A DNA stretch of 64,000 nucleotides from Halosimplex carlsbadense 2-9-1 (GTDB lineage Archaea; Halobacteriota; Halobacteria; Halobacteriales; Haloarculaceae): contig NZ_AOIU01000043.1 in assembly GCF_000337455.1 (NCBI RefSeq), forward strand, positions 1-64,000, read 5' to 3'. The position numbers were made by a program, and so were the translations under genes. The notes beneath the pieces were generated by a model, which saw only the letters and a list, made by a program, of their open reading frames with translations, searched no databases and was not told where the DNA came from. Shown here one piece after another: positions 26,085 through 33,970 of this stretch (its first letter is position 1; each line of letters begins with the position of its first letter).

Positions 26085-26125
26085 TTAACCAACATGGACT
26101 CTCTAACCATAGTTTTGTTGGTTAA
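26085..26125. repeat. Long-spaced inverted repeat, copy 4
   Basis: TTAACCAAC at 26085-26093 and GTTGGTTAA at 26117-26125, perfect arms (10 bp with the flanking A/T), spacer 23 bases. It lies in a divergent spacer, 15 bases from the DUF6788-like start and 85 bases from the winged-helix regulator start. Confidence 0.85.
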
Positions 26126-26209
26126 GACGATGGGGGAAGCTCTTGCCCCTCTCGGTCTGTAACACTACTCGAAACTTCTTTATATATAAGTTTCGTACTA
26201 TGTTACACT

Positions 26210-27130
26210 GTGCTCCGGCGCATCGAACTCGAGGTTCTCGCCACGGTCGACCGCGGCGACACGATCTCCGACCTCGCGACGAAGCTCGACCACAGCGAGA
26301 GTTACCTCTCTCGTGCCGTCGCCGACCTCATCGAGAAGGGGCTCGTCTACACGGAACGCGATGGCCGTCGAAAACGAGTCGTCCCGTCGGATGCTCGCGC
26401 CGTCGAACTCTATCGGGACCTCGTCCGCCAGCACTCCCACATCGAGTTCCCCGAGCTGCTGACCGGAAAAGCACTCGAGGTGCTGTACTACCTCGACCAG
26501 CCGCGAACCGTCTCCGAGATCGCCGACCGGAGCGACAACTACCGCAACACGGTCAACCGCGTCCTCAAGCGGTTTCGTGACCGTGGTCTCGTCGGGACGG
26601 CCGACGGCCGCTATGACTTCAACGCCGATTTCGACCGCCTCCACGAGTTCGCCCGGGAACTCGCACACCATCTGCATCGCCAACGCCTCGAAGCCGTCGC
26701 CCCGAAGGGTACGATTCTCTGGGAGGACTACGACGAATTTCTGGCTCAAGCCGAAACGGAGATTGACGCCGAGGAATTCCACGAGACGGGACTCGCTCAA
26801 TTCGCGGCCTTCGACCTCCAGTTCCTGCTCACTGCCCATCGATACTACTTCTACTCTGAGGAGCTCGACGCAGTCTCGCCGGCTGAGCTCTGCTGTCACA
26901 CGCTGTTAATCGATGACGACAGCCGCCACCGCTCGTACTGTCTCCTTCTGCTCAGCCACGTTGACGTCAACGAGGAGGTCCTCCGAGAGCAGGCGGCGAA
27001 GTATGGCCTCGAAGACGAAATCGACGCTGTGCTCCGCTACCTCGAGACACACGGCGAGGTTGACGATGACTGGCTCCCGGAGTGGGACGAGTTCCAGAAG
27101 CTGGCGGCTGATTACAAAATCGAATCCTGA
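26210..27130 (+). CDS. Two-domain winged-helix regulator
   Basis: A 306-residue protein with a GTG start 22 bases after a strong TATA (TTTATATATA, 26179-26188), so the transcript is leaderless. It has two N-terminal winged helices: LEVLATVDRGDTISDLATKL (about 5-24) and ALEVLYYLDQPRTVSEIADR (about 87-106). A C-terminal domain of about 180 residues follows (AFDLQFLLTAHRYYFYSEE, SPAELCCHTLLIDDDSRHR). It is a clear paralogue of the regulator at 46251, whose partner is a DUF6036-like nucleotidyltransferase. Here no nucleotidyltransferase follows, so it is either an orphan antitoxin-like regulator or the regulator of the inverted-repeat genes. Repeat 4 lies 85 bases upstream. Confidence 0.7.
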   Translation: MLRRIELEVLATVDRGDTISDLATKLDHSESYLSRAVADLIEKGLVYTERDGRRKRVVPSDARAVELYRDLVRQHSHIEFPELLTGKALEVLYYLDQPRTVSEIADRSDNYRNTVNRVLKRFRDRGLVGTADGRYDFNADFDRLHEFARELAHHLHRQRLEAVAPKGTILWEDYDEFLAQAETEIDAEEFHETGLAQFAAFDLQFLLTAHRYYFYSEELDAVSPAELCCHTLLIDDDSRHRSYCLLLLSHVDVNEEVLREQAAKYGLEDEIDAVLRYLETHGEVDDDWLPEWDEFQKLAADYKIES

Positions 27131-27163
27131 CCGAGTGCTGACACAAGTCAGATTCTACAGGAG

Positions 27164-27577
27164 TTACGCGCCGTCCGGACGTGGAGCGTTCTCGTACTTG
27201 ACCATCTTCTCGGGTTTGTCGGAGATGGTGTCGTAGATCTGCTGGAGCGTCTCCTCAGCAGCGAGCAGGTTGTGCTCCTCTAGGAACTTCCGACCCTCTT
27301 CGGTCAGGCCGTAGAACTTCCAAGGGTAGCCCTGTCGGCGCTGGTCATCGTCCAGGGCGACCTCCTTGACGATGCCGGCGTCGATGAGCTTCTGGATGTG
27401 CTTGTAGACGGTGGCATCGCTCACGCTGAGATTGAGTTCCTCGAGTTCGTACATCGAGGGCAGCTGCTCGGGATGCTGAAGGATGTTGTTGATCAGCGCG
27501 AACCGCGTCTGTTGGGTGACGAAATGGACGAGTTCGCGGGATTCCATCCCCTCAGCAGTCCCCAGGTCGGTGCTCAT
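27164..27577 (-). CDS. Winged-helix transcription regulator
   Basis: A 137-residue MarR/PadR-like protein (MSTDLGTAEGMESRELVHFV; recognition region LSVSDATVYKHIQKLIDAGI; wing DDDQRRQGYPWKFYGLTEEG). The start at 27577 was chosen because it gives the usual family N-terminus. The palindrome ATTTACCC-TT-GGGTAAAT lies 31-48 bases upstream and is a good autoregulatory operator, shared with the divergent 27706 gene. It ends convergently 33 bases from the other regulator. Its role is probably control of the divergent 182-residue protein. Confidence 0.8.
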   Translation of the reverse strand: MSTDLGTAEGMESRELVHFVTQQTRFALINNILQHPEQLPSMYELEELNLSVSDATVYKHIQKLIDAGIVKEVALDDDQRRQGYPWKFYGLTEEGRKFLEEHNLLAAEETLQQIYDTISDKPEKMVKYENAPRPDGA

Positions 27578-27607
27578 ACCACACGATACGCGGCCTGCCG
27601 GCAAGTA

Positions 27608-27625
27608 ATTTACCCTTGGGTAAAT
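27608..27625. promoter_or_regulatory. Palindromic operator between divergent genes
   Basis: ATTTACCC-TT-GGGTAAAT, two perfect 8-bp arms. It lies 31 bases upstream of the winged-helix gene and 81 bases upstream of the divergent gene at 27706. The AT-rich arms could include the minus-strand TATA element. Confidence 0.65.
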
Positions 27626-27705
27626 CACTCTGGAGTAGACCACACCTGACTAAGCTGGTGATTTACTTCATAAACCATATCGCACGACGCTGATAGAGAT
27701 CATAT

Positions 27706-28254
27706 ATGCCCGAGGATGAGCCGCTCGTCCCCGAGGAGGTCCTCACGAGTGCGAAGGACCAACTCGCCGACGAGGAGATCTCGCTGGCGGACAACGAGGA
27801 GATCCTCCACGCCCTGAGCGAACTGACTCCCGTCTACGAAAACGAGCGCTCGTACTTCGTGCTGGGCAACTACGACCGGGAACCGATTCGGCGGTTGAAC
27901 CTCGTGATCGACCGGCTCAACCGCCGGCGGGATGCCTACGCGTTCCGGATGGTCGACATCCGTGGGGAGTGGGACAACAGCATCCAGAAGTTCTGCCTGA
28001 TCGCCGACATCGTGACCTACCTCGTTGGCGTCGCCGAGAAAGAACCGAGTGACTTCCTCGTTGAACAGGGCCTCTTCGTCGGCACGACGGAGTTCTTCGC
28101 GAAAAGCCACGTCCTCAAGCGGGTATATAAGGACGAGGAGCACCCCTTCGGCTGGATGCAGGACGGCGTCTTCGAGCTGTTCGAGCAGCAAGGACGACTG
28201 TACCGCTGGGAGACCGAAGAGGAACTCGTCGACGTCACAGAAGAGCTCCCGTGA
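27706..28254 (+). CDS. Haloarchaeal protein of unknown function
   Basis: A 182-residue acidic soluble protein starting MPEDEPLVPEEVLTSAKDQL, mostly helical, with central segments IRRLNLVIDRLNRRRDAYAF and KFCLIADIVTYLVGVAEK. I recognise no catalytic motif. It is divergent from a winged-helix regulator gene across a palindromic operator, which suggests regulation by that protein. A TATA-like CATAAACC or CATATATG stretch precedes the start. Inverted repeat 5 begins 21 bases after its stop. Confidence 0.65.
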   Translation: MPEDEPLVPEEVLTSAKDQLADEEISLADNEEILHALSELTPVYENERSYFVLGNYDREPIRRLNLVIDRLNRRRDAYAFRMVDIRGEWDNSIQKFCLIADIVTYLVGVAEKEPSDFLVEQGLFVGTTEFFAKSHVLKRVYKDEEHPFGWMQDGVFELFEQQGRLYRWETEEELVDVTEELP

Positions 28255-28274
28255 CGGCGATGAGGCCGTCTGAG

Positions 28275-28315
28275 TTAACCAACGCAAGGGATGAACTGGA
28301 TAGTCTGTTGGTTAA
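28275..28315. repeat. Long-spaced inverted repeat, copy 5
   Basis: TTAACCAAC at 28275-28283 and GTTGGTTAA at 28307-28315, perfect arms, spacer 23 bases. Unlike the others it lies at the 3' ends of two convergent genes, the 182-residue protein and a SWIM-type pseudogene. That is hard to reconcile with a simple promoter operator. Confidence 0.85.
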
Positions 28316-28593
28316 TTAGGATAAATCGCATCAGCCGGGAGTCGGCCATCAGGTCGCGGGGCTCGGCCACGCTTGATTTCGTGATCAACGCGACGCAGGT
28401 GCTTGCATCCGCCGGCGGGGGAGCGCTGCTGCCAATCTGGGCAGATACAGATCCGCCAACGAACTCGACTTCGTAGCAGTTGCTGGATGCCGACTGGGTC
28501 TCGTTTCGACCACCTTTCTCGAGCAACAAGACCGCCATTTCTACGGTGACCGAACAGGGGTGCGGGGCTTGAGGTCGTTGACTTGGTTGCCAT
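28312..28593 (-). pseudogene. Frameshifted SWIM zinc-finger gene
   Basis: The last frame encodes a clear SWIM motif (ICICPDWQQRSPAGGCKHLR then RVDHEIKRG), i.e. CxCPDW...GGCKH. The expected upstream part lies in two other frames: LKPRTP near the ATG at 28593, then MAVLLLEKGGRNETQS and NCYEVEFVGGS. At least two small indels separate the pieces, one near the GGATCTGTATCTGCCC stretch. The gene therefore looks inactivated. SWIM proteins of this type are common on haloarchaeal plasmids and probably bind DNA or protein. Confidence 0.7.
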
Positions 28594-28772
28594 GAATTAA
28601 CGCGACAATCTGAACGCAAACGTCTCCTGTGCAATTCCCACCCGGTGCGACGGTGTCAGAACCTCGGGGGTCTGAAACCGGCGTCATACGCAACTTGGCG
28701 AATCCGCATCATAAACCGGGGCAAAAAAGTACCACAGTCACTCCGCGTTCCTCAAAACCGCCACGCTACGCG

Positions 28773-29765
28773 TTATAACGCCGAATCAACCTCCTGCAAC
28801 GCTGAGATCGCCCGTCGTAATTCTTTACGCACGGCTTCATTATCCGTGATCACCTGGCCTCCGTTCGACCCTCCACCCGAACCCACCTCAGACGACTCCG
28901 AATTACAGTCTTCCTCACCGTGACTATCCGTCGACGCGCCTGCCCCGTCAGCAACGACGTCCAACTGTTGCTGCACATCACCTCCCGCACGCTCATCAGG
29001 CTCGCTCGCCGCGCCTGCACGCTGGTCATCGCTGTCCTCGACAGGCCGTCCACCGCGCCGGTCAATCGCATCCAGCGGCACATCGAACGCGCACGCTCGC
29101 TTGTGCTTGTAGAACGTCGCGCGCTCCGACACGTCAAGCACCGCAGCGACCGCGTCACGATCACACCCGCGGTCGAGCGCCCGGCGGACATACTCGTCCT
29201 CGATGCGTTGCAGCAACTCTCCCGGGTCGCTCGGCACACGGCCACGCGCCGACAACGCAATCTGCTCCGGCACTCCCCATTCACCAGTTTTTGCATCCTG
29301 GTCAACAATTTGCGTCTCGCGCCCAGCAACCAGGTTGTCCAGTCCCATGAGCACCCACAGTCGCTCCCGGACCGCCCACGGCGACAAGTCAATCGACAAC
29401 GCACCAGCGATCGCGCCAGTCGTCGCTGGCCCGATTTCAACGACCGTCTTCAAGATCTCCATGTCCTGGCGCAGCAACTCCGTTTGATCCGCTTCCGTCA
29501 CCTCAATCGGCACGTCATCAACTGGGGTTTGCTGGTGCTGCCAGGAGTGACACGCCCGGCACAGCACCGTCAAATTCGCCGCGTCATGCTCGCCCATCCC
29601 GTCCGGATCCCGCTCAATATGATGCACGTGCAGCGTAGCGAGCCCGCCAGCCTCAGGCCCGCACCGCCCGCACGCCTGACACCGGTACTCGTACGCCTCA
29701 AGCATCTCCGCCCGCGTCGCCTGATCAACCGGCTCGTGACACTGCTCACGCTCAGACCCGGTCAT
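28773..29765 (-). CDS. HNH endonuclease with HTH domain, HRAMP-associated
   Basis: A 330-residue protein. The N-terminal HNH nuclease (about residues 10-80) has CQACGRCG, the catalytic HVHHIERDPDG and NLTVLCRACHSWQH. Winged-helix-like segments follow: VVEIGPATTGAIAGALSI (about 110-130) and RGCDRDAVAAVLDVSERATF (about 200-220). The C-terminal about 100 residues are disordered and acidic. It is on the same strand as and about 290 bases behind the Cas5/Cas7-like operon. HNH and other nucleases are known partners of the HRAMP system, so this is a candidate nuclease arm. A free-standing HNH gene is also possible. Confidence 0.8.
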   Translation of the reverse strand: MTGSEREQCHEPVDQATRAEMLEAYEYRCQACGRCGPEAGGLATLHVHHIERDPDGMGEHDAANLTVLCRACHSWQHQQTPVDDVPIEVTEADQTELLRQDMEILKTVVEIGPATTGAIAGALSIDLSPWAVRERLWVLMGLDNLVAGRETQIVDQDAKTGEWGVPEQIALSARGRVPSDPGELLQRIEDEYVRRALDRGCDRDAVAAVLDVSERATFYKHKRACAFDVPLDAIDRRGGRPVEDSDDQRAGAASEPDERAGGDVQQQLDVVADGAGASTDSHGEEDCNSESSEVGSGGGSNGGQVITDNEAVRKELRRAISALQEVDSAL

Positions 29766-30039
29766 CCTCGCACCTCCACGCGAACTCCGGGACTCCCTGT
29801 ACAGTTACGCTCCGACACCTCGAATCCGTGATATCCTATCATACGTGTTTCTCGTTCACAGACTGCCCGTAATCGATTCCGCGGCGATCCAGTGACCGGC
29901 TGAACGTGGTGTATCGCTTCAATGAAGTCAGCCGCCCGCACACCGCACCCGCAACGACTCGCGCCCTGCCCTCGCATCACCCGTACTCGTCCACCGTCGC
30001 CGTCAACGACTTCAAATTGAAATCCGACTTACTACAGTA

Positions 30040-30085
30040 CCGCTGAGCAAGCATGCTCAACCCCGCTGAGCAAGCATGCTCAACC
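30040..30085. repeat. Perfect tandem 23-bp duplication with internal palindrome
   Basis: CCGCTGAGCAAGCATGCTCA plus ACC is repeated twice without a gap (30040-30062 and 30063-30085). Each unit holds TGAGCA-AGCA-TGCTCA. The second unit is the last codons of the DEDD exonuclease gene (MLAQRG then stop), and the first lies just after its stop codon. Confidence 0.8.
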
Positions 30086-30677
30086 GTTCTGTTCGAAACA
30101 CATCCGACACGTTATGCAGAACGACGTCCTCGAAACGGCCGTCCTCGAACGCCGACACAGCCTCAGCACTGTCCTCGAACGGGTCGAACTCGTCGTATGC
30201 ACCATCGCATAACACCTCGTACGCCGTGTCAAGATCCGCCGCGTCATCCCCGTCAACCACTGTATTGAACAGGTCACGAACGACCGGCAGCAAATCAGCG
30301 TACGGGACATCCTCGAACGGCCACTGCAAGTCGTGCGCCGCGAACCTGGTCCTGAGGAACGGCAGGTCGAACCCGCCACGCCACGTTTCACCATTGTAGG
30401 CGACCAATAGGACGTCATCCGACCGTAATCGCTGCGCGACGAACTCCGACACCGCCTCCAATAACACCGCTTCCGACCGGTGGGCAGACACTTTCACCAG
30501 CTCATCAGCACGGTCTTTCACTGCCGACTCACACCCGTCATGCGGGCGGCCGCCCGTCTGGTAAAACACGCGACACCCCAGGTCAAGCCCGAACCCGACA
30601 ACCGTCACTTCATCAGCCGCTCCGAGCCCTGTCGTCTCGATATCGAACGGGACATGCGCCAACTCACCCGCCATCAC
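30057..30677 (-). CDS. DEDD-type 3'-5' exonuclease, HRAMP-associated
   Basis: A 206-residue RNase H-fold exonuclease. Exo I is PFDIETTGLG (about residues 10-19), Exo II is GGFDLPFLRTR (about 100-110) and Exo III is NVSD with an upstream His (LHNVSDVFRT, about 187-196), which suggests a DEDDh/y-type site. It starts in a 4-base overlap with the stop of the Cas5-like gene, so it belongs to the same operon. In HRAMP loci, diverse nucleases are thought to replace the standard CRISPR effector. This one could process nucleic acid bound by the Cas5/Cas7-like proteins. A tandem 23-bp duplication marks its 3' end. Confidence 0.75.
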   Translation of the reverse strand: MMAGELAHVPFDIETTGLGAADEVTVVGFGLDLGCRVFYQTGGRPHDGCESAVKDRADELVKVSAHRSEAVLLEAVSEFVAQRLRSDDVLLVAYNGETWRGGFDLPFLRTRFAAHDLQWPFEDVPYADLLPVVRDLFNTVVDGDDAADLDTAYEVLCDGAYDEFDPFEDSAEAVSAFEDGRFEDVVLHNVSDVFRTERLSMLAQRG

Positions 30678-31618
30678 GCACCACCCTCCCGCACGTCACC
30701 CGACGGGCTCGCTCTCCCCTGCACTCGATCCTCACTCGCCGGCCTGACACGGAACTCCCCGAAACCGAATTTCGAATGCGACCCGACGCGAAGCACGCCT
30801 TGCTGAGCCGTCATCACCGGGTCACTCCCCGTGTACGGAACGACCTGCCCGTGATCCACTGTCGTCAGCTCGAACGATTCACCGCCCCGGACAAGCCGGG
30901 ACTCCCGCCGCCGCAGCGACTCGTCGTCGACACCCCACCACCACGGCACTGACTGGTCATCTGCCGCTGGGTGGTCCGTCTCCAACACGTACGGTGACAC
31001 CAACTCAACCTGCAACGCATCCGCGTCTCGGACCCGCGAGTACTCCAAATTCTCCAACACGACCGTTTGCGTATCAGCGAGACTCGTCGCACCAAGCCCG
31101 AGATTCCGCGCCCCACCAACACGCAGCCCATCCAGCACGTCGTCATCGAGCGGCAACACATCCTGCCGGCTGCCCGCCGCGTGCACGTAGCAATGCAGGT
31201 ACGAGTTCACCGTTCGTTTCCGCCCGTGGGCCGCCACCGGCTTCCCGAACCACGACGCCGGCGCGAACCCCGTTCGGCCCGCATACGACCGCATCTCGTG
31301 CGTGTTCTCCGCATCCCGCGGCCCCGCATCACCAATCCACCGTTGGGCCGCGTCGCGGAACAAGAACAAATCCTCGTACGCTTCGACCGGCCTGAGGCTC
31401 GTCCCGAAATACGGCTTCCCCCCGGACTGAGAATGCTCGTCCGGGAACGCACCATGCGTCCCTGGAACGAACACCCCGGTGCTCGCCTGCACCGCGTTCG
31501 TCGCCGCATCGTCGAGCTCTCGCGCGAGCGCTGTGAACACCGCATTCCCCGACACGAAATACGGGTGGCCCATGTAGTCCTGCTCCAACTGCAGCAACAC
31601 TTCCTGGACGAGCGTCAC
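30674..31618 (-). CDS. Cas5-like RAMP protein of HRAMP system
   Basis: A 314-residue RAMP-fold protein. Glycine-rich loops are visible at VGGARNLGLGATSL (about residues 180-193) and at the C-terminus, VGSHSKFGFGEFRVRP (about 275-290). The second has the position and pattern of the closing G-rich loop of Cas5/Cas6-type RAMPs. An N-terminal segment (FVSGNAVFTALARELDD) resembles the first RRM helix. It overlaps its neighbours by 4 bases on both sides. By family, Cas5 caps a Cas7 filament on a guide RNA. Makarova and colleagues described diverged Cas5 and Cas7 homologues in haloarchaea without an array (HRAMP), and this operon fits. Which RAMP is Cas5 and which Cas7 is inferred from loop position. 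Confidence 0.65.
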   Translation of the reverse strand: MTLVQEVLLQLEQDYMGHPYFVSGNAVFTALARELDDAATNAVQASTGVFVPGTHGAFPDEHSQSGGKPYFGTSLRPVEAYEDLFLFRDAAQRWIGDAGPRDAENTHEMRSYAGRTGFAPASWFGKPVAAHGRKRTVNSYLHCYVHAAGSRQDVLPLDDDVLDGLRVGGARNLGLGATSLADTQTVVLENLEYSRVRDADALQVELVSPYVLETDHPAADDQSVPWWWGVDDESLRRRESRLVRGGESFELTTVDHGQVVPYTGSDPVMTAQQGVLRVGSHSKFGFGEFRVRPASEDRVQGRASPSGDVREGGA

Positions 31619-32445
31619 AGGTCCTCACCTCGTCGCGCGACGAAGTCCTCGATGAACTGCAGCGCCGTTGACCACGACCTGATACGACGCAACTGCGCAT
31701 CCAGCACTCGCCACGCCCGGCACCCATCCGCATCACCCGGATGCTCCGAGAGCCGCGACCACACGTCAGCGAACGACCGCGCCGGCCCAGCACCGAGCCG
31801 AGCTGCCGGCCGGTCACCCGGGTCCACAGACACTCGCAGCGACACCTGGTCCGTCTGCAGCACCGTTCGATGCGGCGTCGGGTCCCGAGATGTACTCTCT
31901 ACAACCAAGTGTAACTCTTCAAACCGTACGCCGGCCCGGTAATTCGACAGCAACGCCGCCACGAGCAGCGTATGGTACTTCAGCGACGTGTATGGGAAGT
32001 AGAGCGATTCAGAGAACAGCGACGCCACCCACGACTCCAGCCACGCCTGATGCGGGGCAACAGGATCAGCAACCGTCACTAACTCTTCCACAGCCGACTC
32101 GATCTCTGCCGCACTAACATCCCCGACCGCCACGTCACCAGACACCAGCGACAGCCGGTACGGCGACCGGTGATTCGCCACCGTCAACTCCGGCTCCCCG
32201 GCAGGCCGCGACAGCAACGCTGCATCCCGGTCAGCATGCAACGGTACTTGTTCATTCACCCGCACCCCAGCGTACTCCGAATCCGCGTTCTCATGCGTCC
32301 GGCCACGCAACTTATGCGTACCGTGGCGATATGGGACGAGCATCCCGCTCGCCCCCTCGCCGCCCGCACGCGATTCACAAAACTCAGCAGCATCCACTAC
32401 CCATCGCTCCCCGCCACCACGGTCCCCCGAGTCGCCAGGCTGCAT
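31615..32445 (-). CDS. Uncharacterised conserved HRAMP component
   Basis: A 276-residue protein between the Cas7-like and Cas5-like genes, immediately following the former and overlapping the latter by 4 bases. It has no glycine-rich RAMP loop. Visible segments are VPYRHGTHKLRGRTHENADS, a helical region AWLESWVASLFSESLYFPYT and the C-terminal WSTALQFIEDFVARRGEDL. The published HRAMP set includes a conserved protein of unknown function besides Cas5 and Cas7, and this is the best candidate. A helical small-subunit role in a class 1-type complex is a guess from its size and position. Confidence 0.55.
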   Translation of the reverse strand: MQPGDSGDRGGGERWVVDAAEFCESRAGGEGASGMLVPYRHGTHKLRGRTHENADSEYAGVRVNEQVPLHADRDAALLSRPAGEPELTVANHRSPYRLSLVSGDVAVGDVSAAEIESAVEELVTVADPVAPHQAWLESWVASLFSESLYFPYTSLKYHTLLVAALLSNYRAGVRFEELHLVVESTSRDPTPHRTVLQTDQVSLRVSVDPGDRPAARLGAGPARSFADVWSRLSEHPGDADGCRAWRVLDAQLRRIRSWSTALQFIEDFVARRGEDL

Positions 32446-33387
32446 CTATCCATCACCTCCCGGCATTGGGACATCACCATCATGCGCCGCCACACGGCCC
32501 TGCAGCGCCCGCACAAACTCATCCCGGCACTCCTTGGTCCACACGTCATCCTTCTCGGCCATCGCCTGCGTCGCCCCTTGCGCCTGGTTAAACACGCGAC
32601 GCACCTCCCGTTCCGAGTACAACGGGTTGATGACCCACGCGTCAGCCATCCCGCCCCCGAAATTCCGCGCGCCGCCGAGTTGGAACTCGAACTCAGAAGC
32701 ATGCGCATCAAGAAACGCCACTGCTTCGAGCAGGAGGCCGACGAACTCCGGTTTCGACTCCCGTAGCGTCAACTTCCACGTCCCAGACAGATTCCCGACC
32801 ACATCCCGATCAGCATGGCGGAGTGGTTGCCCGCCATCCTCCGCGTTCCTAGAGCGGACCTGATTACTGATCTGGCGATAGTGTGCCTCCGCCTCACCGT
32901 TGAGGACGTCCACCTGACTGCGGATCGGCGAGAACCGAATCGGGCGGCGCAACAACTTCCCCGGCCGATCCTGAAACCCACCGAACAAATCGTAGACCAC
33001 ACAGCCAGCATCCGTCTCGTCAGTACAACTGCCCTTCTCGTGATACCCCGACTCCAAGTCACGCTCATACACGTCGCTCCGCATGAAGTCCGCGTTCTGC
33101 GGCCCCGGATGACACGCCGACCCGCCCGCAACCTGCACCACTTGCTCGCACCCGTGGCGTAGCCACCCGGACAACGTGAACGGCGAAATCTGCCCGCGAA
33201 TCTGATTCTGCGGATCATCCGCCTCATACCGCTCCGACGACGCATGATGTCGGTCCGTGACGATCCCGTCCCCAGGCGCAAGCAGCCCGATTTCGAGGCC
33301 GACGTATACGTCCGGGAAGAGCAGCTCGTCCGGTTCGACCGGTAAGTCGAGTTCCACGTCAGTCTCAGACTCCTCGAACAGCGCCAT
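32446..33387 (-). CDS. Cas7-like RAMP protein of HRAMP system
   Basis: A 313-residue protein with RAMP features: an N-terminal strand VYVGLEIGLLAPGDGIVTDR, then NQIRGQISPFTLSGWLRHGC, which is like the conserved segment after the first strand of Csm3/Csf2-type Cas7 proteins (xxIPGSSLKGxLR). A glycine-rich loop is at LGGARNFGGGMADAWVINPL (about residues 236-255). A Cys-containing insertion near 90-120 resembles the thumb region. Cas7 proteins polymerise on RNA. It is encoded 2 bases after the zinc-finger gene and directly before the uncharacterised gene. The resemblance to type IV Csf2 is an alternative reading of the same fold. Confidence 0.7.
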   Translation of the reverse strand: MALFEESETDVELDLPVEPDELLFPDVYVGLEIGLLAPGDGIVTDRHHASSERYEADDPQNQIRGQISPFTLSGWLRHGCEQVVQVAGGSACHPGPQNADFMRSDVYERDLESGYHEKGSCTDETDAGCVVYDLFGGFQDRPGKLLRRPIRFSPIRSQVDVLNGEAEAHYRQISNQVRSRNAEDGGQPLRHADRDVVGNLSGTWKLTLRESKPEFVGLLLEAVAFLDAHASEFEFQLGGARNFGGGMADAWVINPLYSEREVRRVFNQAQGATQAMAEKDDVWTKECRDEFVRALQGRVAAHDGDVPMPGGDG

Positions 33388-33389
33388 CG

Positions 33390-33923
33390 CTACCGGCCCT
33401 CCGTCGTCATCGCGTCTGCAGTCTCAGCCGGCACCGCACACACCGGACAGTACTGTGGTGAGCATTGTTCCGGCCACTCCGTTCGAGTATCCGTATTCGA
33501 GACAGCAACCGTCTCCCGCGAGAGCCGCGGCGACACCGCCGAAACTTCCAGCGCAAGAAACACTTGCCAATTCGCCTGTACAGCCTGATCCACGCACCGC
33601 CCAACACGCCCCTCAACAACGAGTTCACAAACACCGAGCGTCGCAAGCGACGAGAACGCCAGCGGATGTGACGGGCACCGCGCTTGCCCAACCACCCAGC
33701 GTGACTCACAGCACCGCCGGAAGGCATACGCGGACACCCGTCCGCCTTCCCGCACGCGACCACCGCACACCTGGCAGAATACCGCCCCTGCCCCGAGTGC
33801 AGCTATATTAATTTGGATTATCTCTTCAATCACCGAACCAACGACAGGTTCTTTTTGCTTGGATTCTGTATCTTCCATGGGTTCTAGCCTCTCTGGTGGA
33901 ACCCAGCCCGCGTGCCCTAACAC
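33390..33923 (-). CDS. Zinc-finger protein, first gene of the HRAMP operon
   Basis: A 177-residue protein with several Cys pairs: CQVCGG (about residue 50), CCESRW and RCPSH (about 70-83), and YCPVCA near the C-terminus (about 158-163). It probably folds around one or two zinc ions. ATG at 33878 (MEDTESKQKEP) is a likely alternative start and may be the true one; the frame opens with GTG at 33923. It is the first gene of the tight minus-strand operon and faces the HTH gene across two palindromic operators. Small Cys-rich Csf1-like large subunits of type IV systems have a similar look, but this similarity is weak. Confidence 0.6.
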   Translation of the reverse strand: MLGHAGWVPPERLEPMEDTESKQKEPVVGSVIEEIIQINIAALGAGAVFCQVCGGRVREGGRVSAYAFRRCCESRWVVGQARCPSHPLAFSSLATLGVCELVVEGRVGRCVDQAVQANWQVFLALEVSAVSPRLSRETVAVSNTDTRTEWPEQCSPQYCPVCAVPAETADAMTTEGR

Positions 33924-33970
33924 GCGGCTTTCCTTACGCTGGACCAGCCCTATGGGGCCGAGTTCCCGAC

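Noticed and set aside
28920-29831. 303-residue plus-strand frame opposite the HNH gene
   Set aside because: Arg-rich antisense shadow; the minus strand has an intact HNH nuclease.
31067-31942. 291-residue plus-strand frame opposite the Cas5-like gene
   Set aside because: Arg/Pro-rich shadow of two overlapping minus-strand genes.
30674-33923. Calling the RAMP operon a type IV CRISPR system
   Set aside because: The Cas7-like protein recalls Csf2, but there is no DinG, Csf5/Cas6 or array; HRAMP fits the taxon and gene set better.
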